DNA of 64,000 bases from contig NZ_JAMBOO010000004.1 of the NCBI RefSeq assembly GCF_023715895.1, forward strand, positions 310,001 through 374,000, in the 5' to 3' direction. The notes beneath the pieces were generated by a model that was given only the letters and a program-made list of their open reading frames with translations, did not search any database and was not told the origin of the DNA. The position numbers and the translations under genes are program-made. Below, piece after piece: positions 50,039 through 58,676 of the stretch; position 1 is the stretch's first letter, and every line of letters starts with the position of its first letter. Source of the DNA: Domibacillus indicus (GTDB lineage: Bacteria > Bacillota > Bacilli > Bacillales > Domibacillaceae).

Positions 50039-53000
50039 GTGCAAACGAGCTTGAAAACGTATCGATGTCCACTGACACTGACGAATAGAGCAAAAGATAA
50101 AATGCGGGAGCTCGGGCTGGGGGAGCACTCGTTTTTTTCGTTGGACGCGTCTTTTACCGTTTATATAGAAAAGTATCCGCCGTCTGCGGACCGGCTTCTG
50201 TCTGTTGCGTTGTTTTTTGATAACCATGCCAATAAACAGCTGGCGGCAGCGAGCGGCAATGCGGTCATTGTCCTGCACTGTGTAGCGGAGAAAGACCGGT
50301 TTATTGCAACAAATGTAACGGCGCGTGCCCCTCATACACCGGTGCAGACGAACTGGCGCCGCCCGGCTTCGATTGCCTTTCAAGAAACGCGGCAGGAAAT
50401 GCCGCTTGATCTGCTTCGTGCCATTCACGACATGCCAGTCGCAAAGGAAAGCTCGGAGTATGTAAAAAAGCGGATTGCGAGCTGGGAAGGCTATTTGACG
50501 ATTCAGGAGCGGGACGCCGATATTCCGGATGTCACAGCGGGCTATGCGGGAATGACATTTAACGGCGACTTTAGCCGGGTGACGCTGACTGGCTGCCGAC
50601 TCAAGGAAGAGGAATGGAAGCTGCTCAAAGACTTAAGTGTGAAGTTTAGAGGGATGGACCAGGATGCCGGCAAGGTGCTGAGGGCAAACCGAGGCGCTGG
50701 GACGGTCGAAATTGAATTGAGCGGCCCGATGGCGGAACGCGCACGGAAGCAGCAGTTTACTACGGCGCAGAAAGAAGTAGTGTTCAGCAACTTTGCCACA
50801 CTCAGCCAGGTCAAGCGGCTGCGGCAGGGATTTAAGCATTTAGAAGACGGGCTTGCGGCCAATCCAGATTTGGAGCGGATTTTATTTGAGAAAAAGCCGC
50901 CGCTCAAGCCGCCGAAAAAGCTTGGTAACCTGCAGTTTCATAACCGGCTGAACGAGTTTCAAAGACGTGCGGTCACAGGAGCGATGGAGGCGGAAGACCT
51001 GTATGTGATTCAGGGGCCGCCGGGAACCGGGAAAACAACCGTGATTTCGGAAATCTGCCTGCAAAACGCGCGGGCAGGTCTGCGCACGCTGGTCGCCTCC
51101 CAGTCTAACCTGGCGGTAGACAATGCGTTAGGACGGCTGTTAGCTAATAAAGATATTCGCATTCTCCGGGTCGGCCGAACGGAAAGCATTGAAGAAGAAG
51201 GCAAAAAGTTTATTGAAGAAAACGTCGGCCAGTACTGGAAGGATCATACGTTCCACGAGGTATCCGCTCAATTTGAAGCGAGAAAAAAAAGAGAAGCAGA
51301 GCTTGAAGCGGAATGGGCGGAAAATGAACGGGAGCAGGAACGGCTAAAGCCTCTGTTGGCTCAAGCAGAAGCAGCCGTTGCCGAAAAAAAACAGGCAGCG
51401 ACCTTATACGAAGAAGGCCAGTCCTTTCTTGAGAACGAACAACAGCGGCTTCGGAAAGCGGAAGCCGAATTCCAGGCGCTGCAAAAGCGCGAAGAAGAAA
51501 TAGAACAGGCTCTCCGTCTATTAGCGGCGTCGATTGAAAGAGATGAAGTGTTTCTGGCAAGCGAACCGGGTCTTGGAGACATTCAACGTGAGTGGGAAGC
51601 TCTTCAAAAAGAAATCGAAGCACTCCATCATGCAGTGGCTTGTGAAAAACTCCAGGAAGAGATGGAGCGAAAAGGACAAGCGCTCCAGAAAGCAGCGGCT
51701 GATGAAGAACGGTACCTCCAGGTACAGCAACGAGCAGAAGCCGTTTATGCGAAAGCATCTGATGTGAAACGAATCGATGCGTTAAAGTGGATGATGCTCG
51801 AGCAAAATATTGAACGGTCTCCACGTATTGTGCAACTGTTGGAGGAACTCGATCATCTTCGTGGAGAAATGAATCAGCTGACGAAGCTGAAGGCGTACAA
51901 TGACCAGCTAAACAAAGCTGTTTCTTATATGGAAGGGCTGCTCGCAAGATACAACATACCTTTTGGAGAGCTGCAGCAGCGTGCCGGCCGAACCTCTTCT
52001 TCTCACTCTGCGGAGGAAATCGATGGGTTTTTAAATCGGTTAAGAGCGGTGTTAAAAAGCGGGCCGAACATCGATCCGAGACGGGGTGCAGAGTTTTTAG
52101 AAGGGCTTTATGTCCGCCGCCATTTCATCTGGCGAAGAGCGAAACGGCTGAAGCCTTATGAGGAATACAAGCAAAAAGCACAGGATACTTTCCTCTTTTT
52201 AAAGAGAAATGTGATCGAGCAGCTGAGCCGGAAGCAAGAAGAGGAAAGAGCAGCTTATGAATCACTTCGCCAAACACTCCACGGACAGCGGACAGAGCTT
52301 GAAGTACTTGAACAAAAATACAGGCAGATGGTGTCACTGGGCAAGCCGATTCCGAATGCGAAAGAAACACTCGACCAGCAGGAAACAAGAGCACTTCTTT
52401 TAGAAAAGAAAAAGCAGAAGCTCGAAGAAACGAAGCAGCGGATCGAAGAAGACCAGCGCGAACAAGCGCAAAAAGCCGCTGAAAGAGAAGTAGCAGCCCA
52501 GAGCCGTATGCAGACAGAAGCGCAAATGGAAGCACTGCAAAATACGATTCGAGAAAAAGAAGAAGAGCTGGCACCACTTCAAGCGATCCTGGATACCCAT
52601 CCAGAAGCAGAACATGAAGAGTTGCTAAAGCAAATGGCGAGTCTTTCTTTTACACGGGAATCACTCAAGCAGGAGCGGCAGCGCCTGCCGCTTTTTCAAT
52701 CGATTCAAGGAGAATGGCTGTCGCTTCTTCAAGAAGCGAGCGACCACGACCTGGATGAAATTCGCAAGCTGTATGTGAAGCATGCGAACGTAATCGGCAC
52801 AACCTGTGTGGCATCCGCGCGCAAGGATTTTATCGACAGCTATCCCGTTTTTGATGTGGTCATTATCGACGAAGTTTCAAAAGCGACGCCGCCGGAGCTG
52901 CTGCTGCCGATGCTGAAAGGAAAGAAAGTCATTTTAGTCGGTGACCATCACCAGCTGCCGCCGCTTTTAGGAAACGACACACTGGAAGAAACGTTGCAGG

Positions 53001-53815
53001 AGCTGGCGGAAGAAAACAAAGAGTTTGCCGGAAAAGCGGAGCTGAAAGGGCTGCTTGAGGAATCGCTGTTTGAACGCTTGTTTAAAAGCGTGCCGGACAC
53101 GAACAAAACGATGCTTGCCATTCAGTACCGCATGCACGAAAACATTATGGAAACCATTACGCCGTTTTATGAAGGTGAAAAAGACCGGCTTCAATGCGGT
53201 TTGACCGATTCGGATGCAGCGCGTGATCACCTCTTGGAATCGCCGCTTATCCGCCGAGACAATCATTTGCTGTGGCTCGATATGCCGAATGAGCCAGCAT
53301 TTTTCGAGGAACGCATGAAAGGCGGCAAAAGCTTGTACAACCCGGCGGAGCTACGGGAAATCGGTTCTTTGCTGAAAGAACTGGATGAAGCGACAGCGCA
53401 GGCCAAAGAAGCCGGCCGAATGAACGCGGAGGAAAAGAAAAGCGTCGGTGTGATCAGCTTTTACGGCGAACAGGTGAAAAAGCTGAACCGTCTTATTGAG
53501 CAGGAATTAGGGCTGCAGCACTTAACGATCCGGACGGGAACGGTGGACCGGTTCCAGGGCATGGAGATGGACGTCATTATCTTAAGTATGGTTCGGAATC
53601 ATCAAAACAAGCATGACGATATTGGCTTTGCCCGAGACTATCGCCGCCTGAACGTCGCCCTCTCTAGAGCGAGGGAGCTGCTCGTTTTAGTCGGCAGCAC
53701 GAAAATGTTTACCGAGCGAACGAAGCAGGTTTCAACAAGAAAGATGTATAAGCACGTATTAGAAACAGCTGAACGGCAAAACGGTGTACGCGTGCTTGAA
53801 GAAAGCAGAGGATAA
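50039..53815 (+). CDS. Large SF1 (UPF1-like) helicase with coiled-coil insertion
   Basis: 1258 residues, GTG start with AGGTGA upstream. After an N-terminal region of 300 residues comes Walker A GPPGTGKTT at about 326. A long charged coiled-coil fills about 400-860. Motif II IIDEVSKATPPELLLPML (Asp about 944), LVGDHHQLPPLL, motif IV QYRMHENI, motif V GTVDRFQGMEMDVIILSMVRN in parts, and motif VI LNVALSRARELLVL follow. Such proteins unwind or translocate on nucleic acid. The gene abuts a small partner gene after 5 bases. Its role is unknown; repair, RNA processing or phage defence are possible. Confidence 0.85.
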   Translation: MQTSLKTYRCPLTLTNRAKDKMRELGLGEHSFFSLDASFTVYIEKYPPSADRLLSVALFFDNHANKQLAAASGNAVIVLHCVAEKDRFIATNVTARAPHTPVQTNWRRPASIAFQETRQEMPLDLLRAIHDMPVAKESSEYVKKRIASWEGYLTIQERDADIPDVTAGYAGMTFNGDFSRVTLTGCRLKEEEWKLLKDLSVKFRGMDQDAGKVLRANRGAGTVEIELSGPMAERARKQQFTTAQKEVVFSNFATLSQVKRLRQGFKHLEDGLAANPDLERILFEKKPPLKPPKKLGNLQFHNRLNEFQRRAVTGAMEAEDLYVIQGPPGTGKTTVISEICLQNARAGLRTLVASQSNLAVDNALGRLLANKDIRILRVGRTESIEEEGKKFIEENVGQYWKDHTFHEVSAQFEARKKREAELEAEWAENEREQERLKPLLAQAEAAVAEKKQAATLYEEGQSFLENEQQRLRKAEAEFQALQKREEEIEQALRLLAASIERDEVFLASEPGLGDIQREWEALQKEIEALHHAVACEKLQEEMERKGQALQKAAADEERYLQVQQRAEAVYAKASDVKRIDALKWMMLEQNIERSPRIVQLLEELDHLRGEMNQLTKLKAYNDQLNKAVSYMEGLLARYNIPFGELQQRAGRTSSSHSAEEIDGFLNRLRAVLKSGPNIDPRRGAEFLEGLYVRRHFIWRRAKRLKPYEEYKQKAQDTFLFLKRNVIEQLSRKQEEERAAYESLRQTLHGQRTELEVLEQKYRQMVSLGKPIPNAKETLDQQETRALLLEKKKQKLEETKQRIEEDQREQAQKAAEREVAAQSRMQTEAQMEALQNTIREKEEELAPLQAILDTHPEAEHEELLKQMASLSFTRESLKQERQRLPLFQSIQGEWLSLLQEASDHDLDEIRKLYVKHANVIGTTCVASARKDFIDSYPVFDVVIIDEVSKATPPELLLPMLKGKKVILVGDHHQLPPLLGNDTLEETLQELAEENKEFAGKAELKGLLEESLFERLFKSVPDTNKTMLAIQYRMHENIMETITPFYEGEKDRLQCGLTDSDAARDHLLESPLIRRDNHLLWLDMPNEPAFFEERMKGGKSLYNPAELREIGSLLKELDEATAQAKEAGRMNAEEKKSVGVISFYGEQVKKLNRLIEQELGLQHLTIRTGTVDRFQGMEMDVIILSMVRNHQNKHDDIGFARDYRRLNVALSRARELLVLVGSTKMFTERTKQVSTRKMYKHVLETAERQNGVRVLEESRG

Positions 53816-53820
53816 GCAGA

Positions 53821-54561
53821 ATGAAGAAAACAATCGAAAAGCTGCGCGCAAACCTGCTCGAAAACCCGGCAGTGGAAATCAAAGAGTCAGCCGTGTGGCA
53901 GCTGCCGGTCATCACTTATGCCGTCACGTTTAAACGGGTGAAGCGGCTAAAGATGGATATTTTAATGAAAATGCTGCTGCTCGCGTTTAATCAGACCGAT
54001 ATCCGCCGGGCCGCAAACCTGGCTGAAATGCTGCTCGTCGAAGAGCTGTTTATTGAAGATTTAATTCAGAAAATGCTCAGGAGCGGCTCTATTCGGATGG
54101 AAAGAGAAGGCTACAAGCTGACAGAACGAGGCCAGGCACAGCTGGCAGAAGGCATTGTCGAAGAGGAAATGGGCGAAGAAGAAACATCACTTACCTACAG
54201 TCCGGTTCACGATGAGTTTTGGACGGCAGCCGAGGAGCAGGGAGCAAGCGAGCCGATTTACCGCTACCTGACCGAAAGGGAGATGACGGCAGAGCGTCTC
54301 TTACAGGTGCTCACTGAAGAAGATACGGAACGGGCAGACGAAGAATTTCAAACACCGGTATCAGCAGTAACCGGGTTTGAAGAGCAGCTTACTTCACACG
54401 TTTCCTGCCTGGAGTTTCGGCTGTACAACAAGGAGCAGGACGTTTTTTATGCGCGTGTCTGGAACACGCATCTTGAGCGCTGGGACGAAACGCTTGAAAA
54501 ACAAATCGAAGAGCAAGAACGGCTGGAATGGCGCGAAAAGTGGCTTCCAACCAACGAATAA
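53821..54561 (+). CDS. Partner protein of the helicase, unknown function
   Basis: 246 residues. The N-terminal part (about 25-100) is helical with DILMKMLLLAF, IEDLIQKMLRSGSIRME and GYKLTERGQAQLAEG, which looks like a winged helix. The middle is strongly acidic (EEEMGEEETS) and the C-terminus, EKQIEEQERLEWREKWL, is a charged helix. It starts 5 bases after the helicase stop, so the two proteins probably work together. I do not recognise a family. Confidence 0.65.
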   Translation: MKKTIEKLRANLLENPAVEIKESAVWQLPVITYAVTFKRVKRLKMDILMKMLLLAFNQTDIRRAANLAEMLLVEELFIEDLIQKMLRSGSIRMEREGYKLTERGQAQLAEGIVEEEMGEEETSLTYSPVHDEFWTAAEEQGASEPIYRYLTEREMTAERLLQVLTEEDTERADEEFQTPVSAVTGFEEQLTSHVSCLEFRLYNKEQDVFYARVWNTHLERWDETLEKQIEEQERLEWREKWLPTNE

Positions 54562-54594
54562 AGAGGGCGTCTTTAAGACAGCCCTCTTTTTTAT
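54559..54594 (+). terminator. Terminator of the helicase operon
   Basis: AAAGAGGGC and GCCCTCTTT flank a 12-base loop and end in T. Confidence 0.9.
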
Positions 54595-54722
54595 GGCCGG
54601 AAAAAGCGGATCAGGGCCGGATTATCGTCCGTAATGGCCGGAAAAAAGAGAATCCGGCCATCCTGCAAGCTTTTCCGACCCATATTTTTATTTTCCGGCC
54701 CAAACAAGGAGGTTTTCGGTCC
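54595..54722 (+). repeat. Palindromic repeat array 3 (GCCGGAAAA units, 20-21 bp period)
   Basis: Forward GCCGG units start at 54596, 54616 and 54637. Inverted CCGGC-type units start at 54654, 54675 (CCGAC), 54695 and a degenerate one near 54716 (TTTTCGGTCCC). Spacing is 20, 21, then 21, 20, 21. It fills the gap between the helicase terminator and the convergent SLH-CAP gene. Confidence 0.88.
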
Positions 54723-54723
54723 C

Positions 54724-55734
54724 TTACCTTGTAATAAACATTTGTGTATAGTACCGGTTATAAACCCCAACACCAATTTCTTTAAAATCCGGATTTAAAA
54801 TATTGCTTCGGTGTCCGGGACTGTTCATCCAGCCTTCCATCACAGCTTCTGCATCCGCATAACCAGCGGCAATGTTTTCACCGGCGGCTGAGTAACGAAG
54901 TCCAAAGTCTGTTAACATATCAAATGGGCTGCCGTATGTCGGGGAGTTATGGTCAAAATAACCCCGGTCGTGCATATCCTTTGATTTCGTCCGTGCAACA
55001 AAGCTGACGTCATTTGCCAGTTTAACAGGGGCCAGACCGTATTTCGCCCGCTCCTCGTTTACAAGCTGTCCGATCGCTTTTTCAGTGGCGTTCGGCACAA
55101 AGGAAGGATCAATCGTGTAGTCCGGTTTTTCATCCGTTCCTAAAAAGTTATCAATATTGAGCATGAAAATGGCCATTTGTCCGCGTGATACAATGCCGTC
55201 TGGATTGTACTGGTTATTGCCAACGCCGCTTGTCAGGCCATTGGCTGCCAGCGCATTAATATAAGAAGCGTAAGGATGAGAAGTGGGTACATCGGTAAAT
55301 GGCACATCAGGCGTTCCGCTTAACCCAAGAGCTCTTACAACAGTGCGGGCAAGCTCCGCGCGTGTCACTTTTGTATCCGGATAAAAACGATTGCCAAGTT
55401 CGAATACGTTCTGGTAAGCATAGTAGGCGATGTACGGAAAAGCAGCCTGGCTTGGGGCAACATCAGAATAAGGAAGTTTCGCATCTTCATAGCCGTCAAT
55501 GCCTTGAACACGCCCTAAAAAAATCGTACTCTGGGCTCGTGTTACCGGATCGTTTTGGCGGAATGTCCCATCAGGAAAACCGGCAATGAGCCCGCGGGTG
55601 GCCATTTCTTCTACGGCTTCGTACGCTTTTTCATTAGGATGTACATCCGGGAAGGCAGCGGCGTCTGCTGAGTGGTTCCAAAATGAGCCTGTCAAAAGCA
55701 GTCCGGTCAACAAAGTAGCTAACTTATTCTTCAT
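54724..55734 (-). CDS. SLH-anchored CAP-domain protein
   Basis: 336 residues. Signal peptide (1-26), three SLH domains (about 27-205; TRAQST, TRAELA, SRGQMA) and a CAP/SCP domain (about 220-336) with NEERAKYGLAPV, DMHDRGYFDHNSP, AGENIAAGYADAE and WMNSPGHRSNILNPDF. The two His and the Glu of the CAP cavity are present. Bacterial CAP proteins occur widely on spores and cell surfaces, with no settled activity. CGGAGGG precedes the ATG. The C-terminus ends 2 bases from array 3. Confidence 0.9.
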   Translation of the reverse strand: MKNKLATLLTGLLLTGSFWNHSADAAAFPDVHPNEKAYEAVEEMATRGLIAGFPDGTFRQNDPVTRAQSTIFLGRVQGIDGYEDAKLPYSDVAPSQAAFPYIAYYAYQNVFELGNRFYPDTKVTRAELARTVVRALGLSGTPDVPFTDVPTSHPYASYINALAANGLTSGVGNNQYNPDGIVSRGQMAIFMLNIDNFLGTDEKPDYTIDPSFVPNATEKAIGQLVNEERAKYGLAPVKLANDVSFVARTKSKDMHDRGYFDHNSPTYGSPFDMLTDFGLRYSAAGENIAAGYADAEAVMEGWMNSPGHRSNILNPDFKEIGVGVYNRYYTQMFITR

Positions 55735-55888
55735 TTTATTCCCTCCGTTTCTTGTTTATGTATTATCCTATAAAACAATACCCCGTCCCATGAATTTGTA
55801 AAAGTCAACCAGTTCATAAATCAGCGATATTCCGGTTGTTTTTTTCGTTTATCTATTTCATTTTATAAGAAATCTGCCGATAAACCTG

Positions 55889-55972
55889 TTAGGGTACAGC
55901 CGTAGAAATGCGGTGCCACAAAGCTACAGGGGCTAAAGCGGTAAGCCAGGCCAGCCAGCTGCCATGCCCTAA
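55889..55972 (+). promoter_or_regulatory. Likely c-di-GMP-I (GEMM) class riboswitch
   Basis: Outer stem TTAGGG (55889-55894) pairs with CCCTAA (55967-55972). Inside, CCGTA-GAAA-TGCGG (55900-55913) is a stem with a GNRA tetraloop, followed by CACAAAGCTACAGGGGCTAA and, near the 3' side, GCCAGCTGCC. This resembles the GEMM-I consensus (GNRA-capped P2, GACGCAAAGC junction, GGUUGCC-like 3' part). It ends shortly before the ribosome binding site of the SLH gene at 55994. The closely related cGAMP-binding variant cannot be excluded. Confidence 0.6.
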
Positions 55973-55993
55973 AGACAGAAGGAGGAACAGGGA

Positions 55994-57529
55994 ATGAAGA
56001 AAAAATGGACATCAGCCGTTGCAGCCGTGCTTGCAGCAGGCGTTATGTTTTCAGGAGAAGGAATCACGTTTGCAGCCCAGGCGGAGAGCACGCCGTACAA
56101 CGTGCTTGCGAGCAAAAAAGAAAATCAGGGACAAGCGCAGCAATTTAAATCAATTGATAAGCAGCTCGATAAAATCGAAGAAAAGCTGCTTCAATACAAA
56201 GAGAAAATGAACCAAATCAAGGAAGAAGAAAAGCAAGAGGAAAGCGATGAAACGGAAGCCGTTGTTCAGCCGGTAATGCCAACACCGACAGAAACACCAG
56301 CAGAAGAGCAGACACCAGCTTCAGATGAAACCGTGACAACAAGCGCTGATTCCGTTGAAGAAACAGAAACAGACAGCGATGACGATTCAACGGTAGAAGA
56401 AGGAACAGAAGAAGAACAGGTAGAAAAAGACCTTGAAGGTCAGCCAGGCTACCGCGGGAAGTTCGGCGCACTCGAAAACCGTTTGAACGCTGTTTCCAAG
56501 CAGGTCGCATCTCTTGCGTCAAAAGGAGCAGATGCAGCAGCAGTAGCGGAAAGACAAGCCCGCATTGATTCCTTAAAGAAGAACGTAGCAGCGGTTCTTG
56601 CATCCATCGGCCAAATTGAAAAAGAGGTTCAAGCGGAAATCAAAGCGGATAAAACCGTGAAGGAAAAAGCAGCGAAAAAAGGCGTCGCGCTGACAAAGAG
56701 CTGGACAATCAAGTTCAGCAAAAGCCTGGATGCAGACACATTGTCTACACTGGACCTTGTTGTGATGGATGCAGCGGGAAGCCTTGTAGAAACAACCTTT
56801 ACGTATTCCGACAAAACAAAATCAATCACGCTGACTCCGCTTCAGCCATACCAAAAAGGCGTAACATACACGCTTTACATCGGTAAAGGCATTGAAGGCG
56901 CAAACGGCATACCGCTCAAACACACGGTAAAAATGGATTTCACAACGACAACCGGCACAACCGCTGCGGCAAGCATCAAAGCAGCTGGGTTTTCTGATGT
57001 GTCGGACCGCTACCAGGAAGCAGTGCAGGCAATGGTCGACCAGGGGATTACATCCGGTGTTGGCGGTGGTAAGTTTGGCATCGATCAGCAAATTAAACGG
57101 GTTGATGCAGCTGTGATGCTGGCAAAAGCATTAAAGCTTGAGACAGGTTCTGCGCCAAGTGCAGGATTTAAAGACGTGCCAAAACGTGCGCAGGCAGCAG
57201 TCAACGCGCTTGTAAAAGCGGGCATTCTTTCCGGCAAAACAGCGACAACGTTTGGTGCCGACCAAACATTGACACGTGGGGAACTGGCGATTATTTTAAC
57301 GCGTGCGCTTAAACTGTCAGGGGATTCCACAACACTTGCATTTAAGGATGTGCCGGCACGCTATGAAGCGGCCGTGAAAGCGATGGTTGCCAACGGCATT
57401 ACAAACGGCAAAACAGCGACCGCTTTCGGCACAACGGATCCGGTTAAACGCGGCGACTTTGCGGTGTTCTTCCATAGAGCGCAGCAGCAGCCAGCGATCC
57501 AGGATTTAGAAGTAGTCGATATTTATTAA
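55994..57529 (+). CDS. SLH protein with coiled-coil, acidic region and Ig-like domain
   Basis: 511 residues, AAGGAGGAA upstream. Signal peptide (1-28), coiled-coil (about 50-80), an acidic Glu/Thr/Asp-rich stretch (about 80-150), a second helical region (about 155-230), a Big_5-like Ig domain (about 230-320) and three C-terminal SLH domains (about 330-500; KRVDAA, TRGELA, KRGDFA). The SLH set is close to that of the main S-layer protein but at the opposite end of the chain. Possibly a surface stalk or adhesin under riboswitch control. Confidence 0.85.
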   Translation: MKKKWTSAVAAVLAAGVMFSGEGITFAAQAESTPYNVLASKKENQGQAQQFKSIDKQLDKIEEKLLQYKEKMNQIKEEEKQEESDETEAVVQPVMPTPTETPAEEQTPASDETVTTSADSVEETETDSDDDSTVEEGTEEEQVEKDLEGQPGYRGKFGALENRLNAVSKQVASLASKGADAAAVAERQARIDSLKKNVAAVLASIGQIEKEVQAEIKADKTVKEKAAKKGVALTKSWTIKFSKSLDADTLSTLDLVVMDAAGSLVETTFTYSDKTKSITLTPLQPYQKGVTYTLYIGKGIEGANGIPLKHTVKMDFTTTTGTTAAASIKAAGFSDVSDRYQEAVQAMVDQGITSGVGGGKFGIDQQIKRVDAAVMLAKALKLETGSAPSAGFKDVPKRAQAAVNALVKAGILSGKTATTFGADQTLTRGELAIILTRALKLSGDSTTLAFKDVPARYEAAVKAMVANGITNGKTATAFGTTDPVKRGDFAVFFHRAQQQPAIQDLEVVDIY

Positions 57530-57535
57530 TGAATA

Positions 57536-57578
57536 AACGAAAGGAGCTGTCCCGGATAGGGCAGCTCCTTTTCGTTTA
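57536..57578. terminator. Bidirectional terminator between convergent genes
   Basis: AACGAAAGGAGCTGTCCC and GGGCAGCTCCTTTTCGTT form a long stem with A and T runs on both sides. A close relative lies at 62779-62820, next to the paralogous SH3 gene. Confidence 0.9.
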
Positions 57579-58292
57579 TTTTTTTGTCAGCTTGATTAAT
57601 TCAGAAGTCGTTTTACCATTGTAAGTGCCCTTAATAAAGCCAACGTTCGCCGCATAGTAGCTGACATAGCCATCATTTGATTTAATCGTCACAACACCCG
57701 TGAACTTGCCGGCTGCTGTCGTTAACGTGCCGCCGGTTCCTGTGATTTTATAAACGATGCTTTCATCAAAGGCATCGGTCCACGTTTTGCCGGTTTTGAT
57801 TGGGTAAGCAATTTCCATGTAGTATTCAGACTCCGGCCAGCCAATATAAAGCCCCTTATTGTTTTCATAGACGAGGTATGTGCCGCCAGCTGCACTGTCG
57901 CTCCATTGATCCCAGCCACTGTATTTACCTTTGTAAACACTTTTAGTTGTTTCACCACCTGATTTATACGTGTACACCTTCGTTTTGTCCATTAAGTAGC
58001 TGTACATACGCAGGTACTTCGATGAAACGTAGCCGCGTTTTCCTTTAAAGGCAATTTGGCTCCAGCCGCTCTTGGACTGTGAATAAACCGACACCGACAC
58101 ATTGTTTTTCAGTGAACCAATAACCTTATAGTTCGTTCCCGGGCCGCTTCGGACGTTCAACACACCGCTGTCAATGCTGACGTAGCCAACTTTTGCGCTG
58201 GCTGCATTTGATTTGGCGGGCTGCAGGCCGAGTGCAACAGAAAGAGCCAAAATAAAGGCCAAAGTAAAATAAACAAATTTGTTCTTTTTCAT
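57576..58292 (-). CDS. Secreted SH3-domain protein with shared C-terminal module
   Basis: 238 residues. Signal peptide (1-31), an SH3b domain (about 35-95; SGVLNVRSGPGTNYKVIG, GWSQIAFKGKRGYVSSKYL) and a C-terminal module of about 140 residues with GLYIGWPESEYYMEIAYPIK, TLTTAAGKFTGVV and VSYYAANVGFIKGTYNG. It is about 80 percent identical by eye to the protein at 62821. SH3b domains bind peptidoglycan; the module is unknown. It has no SLH domain. GGAGAATGAAG precedes the ATG, and TATAAT lies at 58323-58328 on this strand. Confidence 0.85.
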   Translation of the reverse strand: MKKNKFVYFTLAFILALSVALGLQPAKSNAASAKVGYVSIDSGVLNVRSGPGTNYKVIGSLKNNVSVSVYSQSKSGWSQIAFKGKRGYVSSKYLRMYSYLMDKTKVYTYKSGGETTKSVYKGKYSGWDQWSDSAAGGTYLVYENNKGLYIGWPESEYYMEIAYPIKTGKTWTDAFDESIVYKITGTGGTLTTAAGKFTGVVTIKSNDGYVSYYAANVGFIKGTYNGKTTSELIKLTKK

Positions 58293-58493
58293 TCTTCATT
58301 CTCCTTTATCGGTAATAGGAATATTATACTATGGTAGAATCGAATTTTCTCAGAAAAATGAAAAAAAGGAAAAAATAATAACAATGAATGGTTAGGTGTT
58401 TTTCCTTTTAAAGGAAATAAAGGTATGTAGAAGACTTTTTAACAATTTCATAAAAGAAAAACAAAACAAGGGATAACAGCCAGTTTGTTCTAA

Positions 58494-58578
58494 ATAAAGA
58501 AAAAGTATAGACGTTTTGTTCTTTATAAGATACTATTAATCTGTCATTTTTTTGAAAGAACAATTTGTTCTTTATACA
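58494..58578 (+). promoter_or_regulatory. Operator-like palindrome and half-sites before the pectin esterase gene
   Basis: AAAGAACAATTTGTTCTTT (58555-58573) is a perfect 19-base palindrome. Single copies of TTTGTTCT occur at 58494 and 58515, the latter extending to TTTGTTCTTTATA as in the palindrome. A weak promoter, TTGAAA (58552-58557), 15 bases, TATACA (58573-58578), overlaps the palindrome, so a repressor bound there would block it. The rest of 58293-58676 is AT-rich leader with no gene. Confidence 0.6.
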
Positions 58579-58676
58579 TAATATAACCAGCCAGTAAGTG
58601 AAGAGAATTCCATTAAAAAGAAGACTCTTTTCATGCTCAAAAGATAGAAGCTGAGTTGTGGGAGAGAGGTAACATA

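Noticed and set aside
55876-55883. GCCGATAA as a SigD -10 element
   Set aside because: The required TAAA about 15 bases upstream is missing, and the site lies just before the riboswitch fold.
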